A stretch of DNA of 11,239 bases from an uncultured Peptococcaceae bacterium. Its GTDB lineage: Bacteria > Bacillota > Peptococcia > Peptococcales > Peptococcaceae. This document shows, in pieces, positions 1 to 5,746 of this stretch. Both the position numbers and the translations under genes were made by a program. The DNA is taken from positions 1-11,239 of the forward strand of contig CAMFFG010000015.1 of NCBI GenBank assembly GCA_945949655.1, in the 5' to 3' direction. Each line of letters starts with the position of its first letter. The stretch's first letter is position 1. The notes beneath the pieces are model-generated. The model saw only the letters and a program-made list of their open reading frames with translations, searched no databases and had not been told where the DNA came from.

Positions 1-1033
1 CTCGTTTCCGGTTGGATTTATTCTGCCGGGCGATCTCTTTAAATCGTTTTTCCTTGGCCGCTAGGTAGCTTGCTCCGTCGGCCGCATAGGCATTTTCAGC
101 CTGCAGCTTCTGGTAGGAACGCCAGCGCTCCCCATCCAGCTGGCCACATTCCAGTGCGGCGCGCACTGCACAGCCTTTTTCTGTTGTGTGGGTACAGTTG
201 CCAAACCGGCAGGCTGCCACCAGCGCCTCAATATCGGCAAAGGCTGTGCCCAGCCCCTCTGCTGTATCCCACATGCCCAGCTCGCGCATGCCTGGTGTAT
301 CGATCACCATGGCGCCATTGGACAGGACGATCATCTCTCGGTGGGTCGTAGTATGGCGGCCTTTATCATCGTTGCGCAGACCGCCTGTTTCCAGCCGATC
401 TTCCCCCAGAAGCCAGTTGATCAGCGTGGATTTGCCGGCGCCGGACGAACCGACAAAGGCAACGGTTTTGCCAGCTGTGATATAGGGTAGGATCTGCTGG
501 CAGTCATCTTCTTTGGCCGAGGTCACCACCACATCTGCGCCAACTGCCACGCGCTGCACCTCGGCCAGTCTGCCGGCCGTATCATCACACAGATCCGCCT
601 TGGTCAGCACCACCACCGGCACAGCGCCGCTGTCCCAGGCGATGGCCAGATACCGCTCCAGGCGGCGCAGATTAAAGTCATGGTTCAGGGCCATGCACAG
701 AAAAACCGTATCGATATTGGCGGCCACCGCCTGTTCCGTGCGGGCCTTACCGGCTGCCTTGCGCAGAAACAGGCTCTGGCGGTGCAGCACATGGTGGATC
801 ACAGCGGTGTGATTATCATTGAGATCGGCCATCACATAATCTCCCACAGCGGGATAATCGGAGCGGGTGACCGCATCATGACGGAATTTTCCGGCCACCA
901 CCGCCGCCTGCTCGCCCTGGGCGCTGACAAGGCCATACTGCCCTTTTTCTTGCAAAACAACACGGCAGATGGTCAGATCCGGGTATTCTGCCGCCAGAGC
1001 CGCAAACCTTGGCGGAACCTGCAATAGATTCAT
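1..1033 (-). CDS. rsgA: RsgA, circularly permuted ribosome-assembly GTPase (3' end cut by window)
   Basis: RsgA (YjeQ/YloQ) is a cytosolic GTPase that binds the 30S subunit late in its maturation and releases assembly factors on GTP hydrolysis. The 344 codons present show the permuted G-motif order that defines the family: G4 TKAD at 144-147, then G1 GSSGAGKS at 195-202, then G3 DTPG at 245-248. The Cys/His zinc knuckle follows (C275, C280, H282, C288). The N-terminal part (about 1-95) fits the OB-fold region. The C-terminus is basic and lysine-rich where the frame leaves the window, so probably only a few residues are missing. The ATG overlaps the tetR stop as ATGA, with a strong GGGGGAAG ribosome site inside tetR, so translation is probably coupled. 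As the third gene after a GNAT gene and tetR, it should be transcribed from the operator-bearing promoter near 2432-2460. The family call is very safe. Confidence 0.96.
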   Translation of the reverse strand, partial: MNLLQVPPRFAALAAEYPDLTICRVVLQEKGQYGLVSAQGEQAAVVAGKFRHDAVTRSDYPAVGDYVMADLNDNHTAVIHHVLHRQSLFLRKAAGKARTEQAVAANIDTVFLCMALNHDFNLRRLERYLAIAWDSGAVPVVVLTKADLCDDTAGRLAEVQRVAVGADVVVTSAKEDDCQQILPYITAGKTVAFVGSSGAGKSTLINWLLGEDRLETGGLRNDDKGRHTTTHREMIVLSNGAMVIDTPGMRELGMWDTAEGLGTAFADIEALVAACRFGNCTHTTEKGCAVRAALECGQLDGERWRSYQKLQAENAYAADGASYLAAKEKRFKEIARQNKSNRKR

Positions 1034-1635
1034 AGTTCTTCCCCCACTTTCAGCGTTTTGTACATACGATCTAGGTGTTCTTCCAGCAGAACAAATACAG
1101 CCTGCTTTTCTTCTGCGCCATCGTAACAGCTGTATAGCAGATGCATGGGCCCGTAAAAGGCCAGCGCCATCTGGTCGGCATCGGGAATGCGCAGACTGCG
1201 GAACAGATCGGTCATATAGCCTAGCGGCCCCGCCGCCAGATACTGCTGGTACAGTGCATGCATGGCTTCATTTCTGTACTGCTCCAATGTCAGCAGCTTG
1301 CGGAAGCAGGAAGGAAATTCTTCTTCTGTCCAGTAATGAAACTGGGCCCTGCTGAAAGCAAGGATCTGTTGCAGAGACGCATGCCGGTATTCTTCTGCCA
1401 TTTCTTCTATGGTTCCCTCCGGCAGCTGGTACTGCCGGGCATGGATGGCATCCAGCTGCTCCATGCGGGCCACGATACTGTCAAAGATATCCTGTTTGTT
1501 CTTATAGTGCTTATACAGCGCTCCCTTGGTCATGCCCAGCGCTCCCGCAATCTGACTGACGGAGACCGCCTCGTAGCCATCTCTGGCAAAAAGCCGCAGC
1601 GCCGCCAGCAGGATCTGCTCTTTTGTATCGCTCAT
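1030..1635 (-). CDS. TetR/AcrR-family transcriptional regulator
   Basis: This is a 201-residue one-component repressor, normal length for the family. Residues 1-55 are a TetR_N helix-turn-helix: an opening helix around EQILLAALRLFARDGYE, then VSVSQIAGALGMTKGALYKHYKNK, matching the usual ...IA...G(V/M)SKG.LY.HF..K pattern. The rest is helical with no recognisable ligand-specific signature, so the inducer cannot be told. A GGAGGTG ribosome site precedes the ATG, 35 bp after the GNAT stop, and its own stop overlaps the rsgA start. Two 16-bp palindromes (GTGAACGATCGTTTAC and GTAAACGACCGTTCAC) sit on the promoter that heads its operon. These are the obvious candidate operators, implying autorepression. 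That link is inference from position and symmetry, since no binding data are in the sequence. Confidence 0.93.
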   Translation of the reverse strand: MSDTKEQILLAALRLFARDGYEAVSVSQIAGALGMTKGALYKHYKNKQDIFDSIVARMEQLDAIHARQYQLPEGTIEEMAEEYRHASLQQILAFSRAQFHYWTEEEFPSCFRKLLTLEQYRNEAMHALYQQYLAAGPLGYMTDLFRSLRIPDADQMALAFYGPMHLLYSCYDGAEEKQAVFVLLEEHLDRMYKTLKVGEEL

Positions 1636-1670
1636 CCTGACACCTCCATTGAAATGCGATCTGGTTTTAT

Positions 1671-2297
1671 TTAGAAGATCTGCCCCGGCAGCTCCTTCTT
1701 TACTTTTGGTGGAAAAGCCCGGTCAAAAGCCTCCACATCTGCTTCATCTACAAAATATCCCTGCGGCGTAGCGTATACGCCGGTAATGCCATCCAGATAG
1801 CCGGGAATCAGCTCCTTGCAGAGAAAAAAGGAAGCATCGGCGCCTTCCGGCAAACCGTGATAGCGGATGCCATAGGCAGAAGCATATTGGAACCCGCTTT
1901 TTTCGTAAAAATCAATGTTACCCTCCATGCAGACAGCGCCGCAGCCAAGCTCTGCTGCTTTTTCAAGAGAAGCATCCAGCAGAATTTTGCCGTAGCCCTG
2001 GCGCTTCCGTTCCGGTGCGATACAAATAGGCCCCATTGTCATAATTGGGATCTCTCTGCCGTCATCGGCCTGGATCGTCGCCCGCATAAACATGTTCTGA
2101 CCGATCAACGCTCCATTCTGTTCCATAACGAAATCCAGCTCCGGTACAAATGCGGCGTCATTTCTAAGCTGATGCAGCACATAATGTTCCAGGCAGCCCG
2201 GACGGTAAACATTCCAGAATGCCTCTCTCACAAGGTTTTCCACATCCCTGTATTCTTCTTTTCTTTCCAGACGAATGCTGTAATCCTTTTGCGTCAT
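1671..2297 (-). CDS. GNAT-family N-acetyltransferase
   Basis: A 208-residue GCN5-related acetyltransferase, which transfers acetyl from acetyl-CoA to an amine of unknown identity. The acetyl-CoA pyrophosphate-binding motif A is clear: ICIAPERKRQGYGKILLDAS at residues 91-110, with the Q/R-x-x-G-x-G/A core RQGYGK. It is followed by a beta-strand and NIDFYEKSGF, the typical YxxxGF end of the fold. The N-terminal YSIRLERKEEYRDVENLVREAF fits the first GNAT strand and helix. A longer TTG-started reading to 2354 exists. I chose the ATG at 2297 because a near-perfect ribosome site (CAGGAGGAAG) precedes it and the family fold starts there. It is first in the predicted GNAT-tetR-rsgA operon, after a leader of about 128 nt from the operator-controlled promoter. 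The substrate could be a small molecule such as a drug or polyamine, or a protein N-terminus; the sequence does not decide. Confidence 0.9.
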   Translation of the reverse strand: MTQKDYSIRLERKEEYRDVENLVREAFWNVYRPGCLEHYVLHQLRNDAAFVPELDFVMEQNGALIGQNMFMRATIQADDGREIPIMTMGPICIAPERKRQGYGKILLDASLEKAAELGCGAVCMEGNIDFYEKSGFQYASAYGIRYHGLPEGADASFFLCKELIPGYLDGITGVYATPQGYFVDEADVEAFDRAFPPKVKKELPGQIF

Positions 2298-2409
2298 TGT
2301 TTCTTCCTCCTGATAACCATATCTGATAAAAGCGAGCAGACCGCCAGTGAACAATTCCTTTGTACTGTCTATCCTATTGGGTACGATACTGTAAAACTTC
2401 CAGCAAAAA

Positions 2410-2425
2410 GTGAACGATCGTTTAC
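2410..2425. promoter_or_regulatory. Putative TetR operator 1, at the transcription start
   Basis: GTGAACGATCGTTTAC is a 16-bp palindrome whose half-sites are GTGAACGA and GTAAACGA (reverse complement), matching at seven of eight positions. It begins where the predicted transcript of the adjoining perfect promoter starts, a classic place to block initiation. Assignment to the TetR protein encoded in the same operon rests on position and symmetry. Confidence 0.75.
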
Positions 2426-2431
2426 AAGAAA

Positions 2432-2460
2432 ATTATAGTAAACGACCGTTCACCTGTCAA
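2432..2460 (-). promoter_or_regulatory. Perfect-consensus sigma-A promoter of the GNAT-tetR-rsgA operon
   Basis: On the minus strand TTGACA (2460-2455) is followed by a 17-bp spacer (2454-2438) and TATAAT (2437-2432). Both hexamers and the spacer length are exact consensus. Transcription should start near 2425 and run toward the GNAT gene. Such a promoter would be very strong if unrepressed, and one palindromic site lies in its spacer and another at its start point. The -35 begins only 18 bp after the flavodoxin-gene stop codon. Confidence 0.88.
2438..2453. promoter_or_regulatory. Putative TetR operator 2, filling the -35/-10 spacer
   Basis: GTAAACGACCGTTCAC is a 16-bp imperfect palindrome with the half-site consensus GTRAACGR. 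It occupies 16 of the 17 spacer bases between TTGACA and TATAAT. Its reverse complement equals operator 1 at 15 of 16 positions. The centres of the two sites are 28 bp apart. A repressor dimer here would directly exclude RNA polymerase. Confidence 0.75.
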
Positions 2461-2478
2461 GTGGTATTGTATCATTTT

Positions 2479-3057
2479 TTATATATCCTGCCCCGCACCA
2501 TCGGTATCCGCCAAATGTTTTACATAATCCACCAGCGGCCCAATGGTACTCTGATCCAGAAAATCCACCTGACCGCCATAGGTATCCAGCATCATCTGAT
2601 CTTCCCGGCGCAGGCTGTCGTAATCTTTTTTGCGCACACTTCTGTAAAGCATGGCCATCATAGCTTTGTGCACCGGTCCCAGCTTTTTATAATCAATGCC
2701 GCCCCGCAGATGAAACTGCTTTACCCGCTGCTGCAATTCCGGCGACAGCACCTTGGCGATCTCTGTTTCGATATGGGCCACATTCTCTGCATCCTGCGAG
2801 TCCGCAAGGCCACAGGAAAACAGGATCAGCGCCTTTCCGGCAAGCTCCTGTTCGTGCCTGGTAAATACATCAATACCGCTGAGCCCACCGGCATACAGCC
2901 CACCGCCGTGGATGATCACATCATACTGGCGCAGCACCTCTCCTTTCACCGCTCTGGCCGGTACCATCTCGCAGTGTAACGCCTCTGCGATCCACTGGGC
3001 ATACGTTTTCGCATGGCCATATTTTGAGGCATAGGTCACCAGATATTTCACAGGCAT
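2479..3057 (-). CDS. Flavodoxin-domain protein (HemG/flavodoxin-like)
   Basis: A 192-residue cytosolic flavoprotein of the flavodoxin fold, expected to bind FMN and act in electron transfer or as a small oxidoreductase. The N-terminus KYLVTYASKYGHAKTYAQWI (4-23) has strand 1 and a phosphate-binding loop of the S/T-x-x-G-x-x-x type. DVIIHGGGLYAGGLSG (46-61) is the second flavin-contact loop. ALILFSCGLADS (76-87) is the central strand and the third loop. The length and the C-terminal DYKKLGPVHKAMMAMLYR stretch resemble flavodoxin-like proteins related to protoporphyrinogen IX dehydrogenase (HemG), but a haem role is not shown and no haem genes are nearby. The ATG has an AAAGGAGAG ribosome site. 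The gene has its own promoter (3091-3119) and is probably transcribed alone, ending at the operator hairpin downstream. Confidence 0.87.
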   Translation of the reverse strand: MPVKYLVTYASKYGHAKTYAQWIAEALHCEMVPARAVKGEVLRQYDVIIHGGGLYAGGLSGIDVFTRHEQELAGKALILFSCGLADSQDAENVAHIETEIAKVLSPELQQRVKQFHLRGGIDYKKLGPVHKAMMAMLYRSVRKKDYDSLRREDQMMLDTYGGQVDFLDQSTIGPLVDYVKHLADTDGAGQDI

Positions 3058-3090
3058 CTCTCCTTTTTCGTTCCGCTATATGCTACCGAC

Positions 3091-3119
3091 ATTGTATCAT
3101 GTTATTGCGGCATGTTCAA
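3091..3119 (-). promoter_or_regulatory. Sigma-A promoter of the flavodoxin gene
   Basis: On the minus strand TTGAAC (3119-3114) and TACAAT (3096-3091) are separated by exactly 17 bp, about 34 bp upstream of the flavodoxin ATG. The adjoining DNA holds short inverted TGCGGCA/TGCCGCA arms (about 3105-3135) that could be a weak operator or hairpin. The 143-bp gap between the DUF1697 gene and the flavodoxin gene otherwise shows no clear terminator. Confidence 0.68.
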
Positions 3120-3200
3120 TGCGGTATTGCCGCAGCAATTCACTTTTCGGAAAATTCCACGGTTTTGCTGACAGAGCAATCTCCACGCTTGAAGCCATTT

Positions 3201-3728
3201 TTATCTTACCACTTTTTTTAGCGTATTTGCTGTTCGTATGGTGAGTTTTTCTGCAATACCGGTGCTGGCCGTCTTCTTCCACCAATTGCATTTCCGATAA
3301 GACTTTTTATCAAAAGTCCAGAAAACTACATTATGATATATTTGTATTTTTTCAAGCCCCTCTGATGGTTCTCCCACCAAATTGCACAGATCGTCAGGCG
3401 TATCAGCAGACAAAATAAAAATCAAATTATCATACTGGTCCTTATCTCCTACATTCCACCATTCTGGCGCCTCGGCAAGGATTGCTTTTAATTCATCCAT
3501 CGCTATGACATAAACAGGAATATAAAGACCAAACTTGTCAGCTAGCATGTTCTCTATGACACCCCTTGTATCCACCGTATCTGCTGCAAAAACGACATTA
3601 CCGCTATTCAGATAGGTGGACACCTCAAAAAACCCTGCTGCCTCAAATTCCCGCTTGAGTTCTGTCATACTGATTTTGTTTTTGCCACTAATGTTGATGC
3701 CTCTCAAGAAGGCCACATATTTTTTCAT
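3201..3728 (-). CDS. DUF1697 family protein
   Basis: A 175-residue member of the DUF1697 family, which has no established biochemical role. The family hallmark is the N-terminus: YVAFLRGINISGKNKISM, followed by a long helix and VSTYLNSGNVVF (about residues 37-48), matching the usual ..FLRGINVGG.....M..L......G...V.TYI.SGNVVF pattern. Toward the end DKKSYRKCNWWKK and AEKLTIRTANTLKK match the family's usual closing (T/TxRNWNTV). A longer reading to 3767 is open, but the ATG at 3728 has an AGAGGTG ribosome site and starts at the conserved family N-terminus. The gene is AT-richer than its flanks. It follows an intrinsic terminator (3766-3792), so it is probably a single-gene unit; I see no convincing -35. 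Confidence 0.88.
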   Translation of the reverse strand: MKKYVAFLRGINISGKNKISMTELKREFEAAGFFEVSTYLNSGNVVFAADTVDTRGVIENMLADKFGLYIPVYVIAMDELKAILAEAPEWWNVGDKDQYDNLIFILSADTPDDLCNLVGEPSEGLEKIQIYHNVVFWTFDKKSYRKCNWWKKTASTGIAEKLTIRTANTLKKVVR

Positions 3729-3765
3729 TACAGCACCTCTATCCATGTTATTGATTCTACAGTCC

Positions 3766-3792
3766 AAAAAACCCGAAACACACTACTTTCGG
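3766..3792 (-). terminator. Intrinsic terminator after the RumA remnant
   Basis: Minus-strand CCGAAA (3792-3787), an 8-nt loop and TTTCGG (3778-3773) form a 6-bp stem followed by G and six T (3771-3766). It lies 4 bp beyond the stop codon of the RumA-like remnant. It now separates the pyridoxamine-phosphate-oxidase-like gene from the DUF1697 gene. Confidence 0.7.
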
Positions 3793-3796
3793 ACAC

Positions 3797-3934
3797 TTAC
3801 TTATCTTTTCTTGACATTAACACTACCGTCTTCACATGGCTTGCGTGGATGCTACGGATTACAACAGCACATTTTGCCGATTTTGAGGTTCGTGGAAATA
3901 AATCAACCCCATTTTTAACTGTTTTCCTGTTCAT
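3797..3934 (-). pseudogene. 3'-end remnant of a RumA-type rRNA methyltransferase gene
   Basis: A 45-codon reading frame ends ...SHVKTVVLMSRKDK-stop and contains GVDLFPRTS upstream. Both pieces match the C-terminus of RumA-family uracil methyltransferases. The intact gene at 5895-7217 ends PVDLFCQSWHVECVVLMTKTQK, so the match can be seen inside this window. Compared with it, the remnant carries about 15 extra codons (KSAKCAVVIRSIHAS) between VDLFPRTS and HVKTVVLM. It also has Lys in place of the Glu of HVE, the general base of the family. No ribosome site serves the nominal ATG at 3934, and nothing of the rest of the enzyme is present. It reads as a broken or displaced 3' end that kept its terminator. 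The homology is my own reading of short motifs and needs a protein search. Confidence 0.6.
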
Positions 3935-3960
3935 GGATACAAATCCACCATAACTGAAAG

Positions 3961-4437
3961 TTATCGTTCCTGTACTTCTTTTCCACTAAGGTGCTCTATT
4001 TCGATCTCAAACATCTGGACGACCTTTCCGGATGATGCCACTTCTTCCTCTACCATCTTTTCATCGGGATAATACTTCATCGCAAACTTCTTTACAAGCT
4101 CAATTTTATCTTCCTGATTTTCAACTAAATGGCATCGTCCAAAGACAACCATACTTTGAAGAAACGGGGCCCACGATTCTTCTTTTGTGTTTTCATTGCC
4201 GTACACAGTAAAGCAGACCTTGTCACATGCTTTCAAACAATCTACCTTATAGCCTGCTTTCGCTCCATGAAAAATAATCTTATTTTCGTCTTCCTGATAC
4301 AGATAATTAATCGGTACCGCATAGGGATAACCATCATCACCATTGACCGCCAAAACGCCACGTCGAGAACAACGAAGCAGTTCTTTTGCTGCGTCTATAC
4401 TGATTTCATTTTTCTTTTTTCGAATGGATCTAAACAT
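3961..4437 (-). CDS. Pyridoxamine 5'-phosphate oxidase-like FMN-binding protein
   Basis: A 158-residue single-domain protein of the PNPOx-like split-barrel fold, of the kind that includes NimA-type nitroreductases and other small flavin reductases. Typical features are the opening helix (ISIDAAKELLRCSRRGVLAVNGDDGYPYAVPINYLYQ, about 13-47), in which xGVLAVNGDxGYPYAVPxxY lines the FMN site, then KIIFHGAKAGYKVDCLKACDKVCFTVYG (about 53-80) and SMVVFGRCHLVEN (about 94-106). The true substrate is unknown. The usual annotation is pyridoxamine 5'-phosphate oxidase family protein, and vitamin B6 synthesis itself is unlikely for a protein this short. The ATG has a GAGGG ribosome site, and a 16-bp palindrome lies just upstream. 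The gene is AT-rich and sits in the accessory block. Confidence 0.88.
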   Translation of the reverse strand: MFRSIRKKKNEISIDAAKELLRCSRRGVLAVNGDDGYPYAVPINYLYQEDENKIIFHGAKAGYKVDCLKACDKVCFTVYGNENTKEESWAPFLQSMVVFGRCHLVENQEDKIELVKKFAMKYYPDEKMVEEEVASSGKVVQMFEIEIEHLSGKEVQER

Positions 4438-4449
4438 TTAATATCCCTC

Positions 4450-4465
4450 ACAAATCCCGATTTGT
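4450..4465. promoter_or_regulatory. 16-bp palindrome upstream of the PNPOx-like gene
   Basis: ACAAATC-CC-GATTTGT is a perfect 7-bp inverted repeat with a 2-bp centre, 12 bp upstream of the start codon and directly before its GAGGG ribosome site. The tiny spacer favours a protein-binding operator over an RNA hairpin. The regulator is unknown, and the sequence differs from the GTRAACGR sites near 2410-2453. Confidence 0.4.
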
Positions 4466-4647
4466 AGTATTCTTTTACCCAAGCAGCATACGAAACTTTA
4501 CTGTAAGTATTTCTTTTCTTTCTTCATAGAACTCCTCAAAATACTCACATCCCAATCCAACAGTATATCTTTATATATCATCGTTGCTGCAACTTTCAGT
4601 AGCTACAGGTTAAGGAGACAGTTACGGTTTACGCGTCATCTGCGCTA

Positions 4648-4690
4648 TACATCCATCGTTACAGAGACAGACTATCTGTATACGGATGTA
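4648..4690. repeat. Nested inverted repeat (two-tier hairpin)
   Basis: TACATCC (4648-4654) pairs with GGATGTA (4684-4690). Inside it TACAGA (4660-4665) pairs with TCTGTA (4675-4680), leaving a 9-nt loop and a small internal loop of 5 and 3 nt. It has no T-tract, so it is not an ordinary terminator. It may be a fragment of a mobile or repeat element, or chance. Confidence 0.45.
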
Positions 4691-4819
4691 AACGATTCTA
4701 CTCATACTTGAAGTTCTTGTTAATCCAAGCTACGATAGTATAGAGCCTCTCCGGCAACACGACTTCCTTTTTCAAAATTCGGAAATACCATCTTTTTAGA
4801 GTATTCAGTATTATGATAA

Positions 4820-5746
4820 TTATAAATACTTTTTAAATGTCTTTTTCATTTTCAGTGCAACATCCATTATCCAATCAAACTGACCAGTCCAGGTATCCTT
4901 ATTCTCGAAATCGGCAGGATGGGTTATAAGTATTCTGCTAGCTTTCTTATCCGGCAATTCCCGCCAGTCTAGTTCCATACCCATCTCCATTTCAATTTCT
5001 GTTTTATGAGAGTGGAATTTATGGAACAGTTCCTTATCATCAGAAATATACCACTCAACTACAATCTGGTTATCTTTCCGAACCTGATTAATGCTGATTT
5101 CACAAACAGATGAACCTACGCTCATCGTCATCCAATGGTTTGTGCTTGCTTTTCTTTTATTAAACGCCTTTGCAAAGCCATTATTGGAGAAAGCATAATC
5201 ATTAAATGCAACCCAATAATCGTATCTTGCCTGGAGTATAGGAGAACCACTGGTGTGGCGTTTAATTTCCTTTGTCCAGTCATTTGGCTTTTCTACCACT
5301 TCAAACTTAACTGCAATATTCGAAGTGCCGATTTGATACAGTTTGATTTCTACCAAGAAAAAAGCAATATTTTCATCGGTATGATTATTCAACCATTCTA
5401 TTGCTGCCCGATGTTCTTCTCTTGCTCTCTTTACAACCCAAATCACAATATCCGCAGATTTACCGGATGCATACGTTATCAATTTACCCAAGTGGTCATG
5501 GTTAGTATCCTCAAGCTGATTTTCAATAATACTTTTTCTATCTGTGCCAGTTTCCGATGCAAAAATATCAACATTGAAATCTCCCACACTGGACTCTGTC
5601 TCATCAATGGTTATCTCCAAACCAACAGCATCCGCCAACAATGCAAGATTATCTTCTTCCGCAAGCCAGGGAGTAAAGTCCAACGCTTCATGTGGCCAAA
5701 CCTTTCGAAGGTCTTTTATTTCTTTCAGTTTCCCTAAATTTATCAC
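4820..5746 (-). CDS. DUF4268 protein with a PD-(D/E)XK-like nuclease site
   Basis: I chose a GTG start at 5746 (308 residues). An ideal AAGGAGG ribosome site (5756-5762) stands 9 nt before it, and the resulting N-terminus INLGKLKEIKDLRKVWPHEA...DFTPWL is the conserved one of this family. The reading to an ATG at 5785 would place that ribosome site inside the gene. Residues 50-130 resemble a restriction-endonuclease-like fold: GDFNVDIFA with D60, then SIIENQ with E75 and Q77, then HDHLGKLITYASG, VIWVVKRAREEHRAAIEWLN and a hydrophobic strand FFLVEIKL. The E-x-Q in place of E-x-K is also known in BglII, a functional variant of this fold. The C-terminal half (about 150-308, from PNDW onward) is the DUF4268 region, of unknown role. 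DUF4268 proteins occur near restriction and other defence genes, but no methylase or partner is visible here. Activity is inferred, not shown. The gene is AT-rich against its flanks, suggesting acquisition. Confidence 0.83.
   Translation of the reverse strand: MINLGKLKEIKDLRKVWPHEALDFTPWLAEEDNLALLADAVGLEITIDETESSVGDFNVDIFASETGTDRKSIIENQLEDTNHDHLGKLITYASGKSADIVIWVVKRAREEHRAAIEWLNNHTDENIAFFLVEIKLYQIGTSNIAVKFEVVEKPNDWTKEIKRHTSGSPILQARYDYWVAFNDYAFSNNGFAKAFNKRKASTNHWMTMSVGSSVCEISINQVRKDNQIVVEWYISDDKELFHKFHSHKTEIEMEMGMELDWRELPDKKASRILITHPADFENKDTWTGQFDWIMDVALKMKKTFKKYL

Larger units (their letters stand above)
2405..2453 (-). terminator. Terminator-like hairpin formed by the two operators
   Basis: In leftward RNA arriving from the flavodoxin gene, operator 2 (2453-2438) pairs with operator 1 (2425-2410). 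They form a 16-bp stem with one G-U pair and a 12-nt loop (2437-2426), followed immediately by five U (2409-2405). No other terminator separates the flavodoxin gene from the next operon, so this element may end that transcript. The stem is only moderately GC-rich, so efficiency is uncertain. Confidence 0.5.
4438..4819. other. Gene-free stretch, possibly degraded coding DNA
   Basis: About 380 bp between the PNPOx-like and DUF4268 genes hold no complete gene. On the minus strand two short open stretches have protein-like composition but lack starts and ribosome sites. One ends at 4698 and includes LPERLYTIVAWINKNFKYE. Another, at about 4475-4570, includes CEYFEEFYEERKEILTVKF. I do not recognise either, and they could be pieces of decayed genes or chance. 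The stretch also contains the nested inverted repeat at 4648-4690 and the palindrome at 4450-4465. No clear terminator for the DUF4268 gene is visible. Confidence 0.4.

Noticed and set aside
1671..2354. Longer form of the GNAT protein starting at a TTG at 2354
   Set aside because: The ATG at 2297 has a near-perfect ribosome site and begins at the first conserved strand; the extra 19 residues look like translated leader.
3097..3291. A 64-codon minus-strand frame ending in ...PKSELLRQYRIEHAAIT
   Set aside because: It overlaps the 3' end of the DUF1697 gene and the flavodoxin promoter, and no internal start has a ribosome site. It may be a faint remnant, but I cannot support it as a gene.
4688..4695. 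GTAAACGA as a third TetR operator
   Set aside because: Only one half-site is present; the bases that should form the other half do not match, so it is probably chance.
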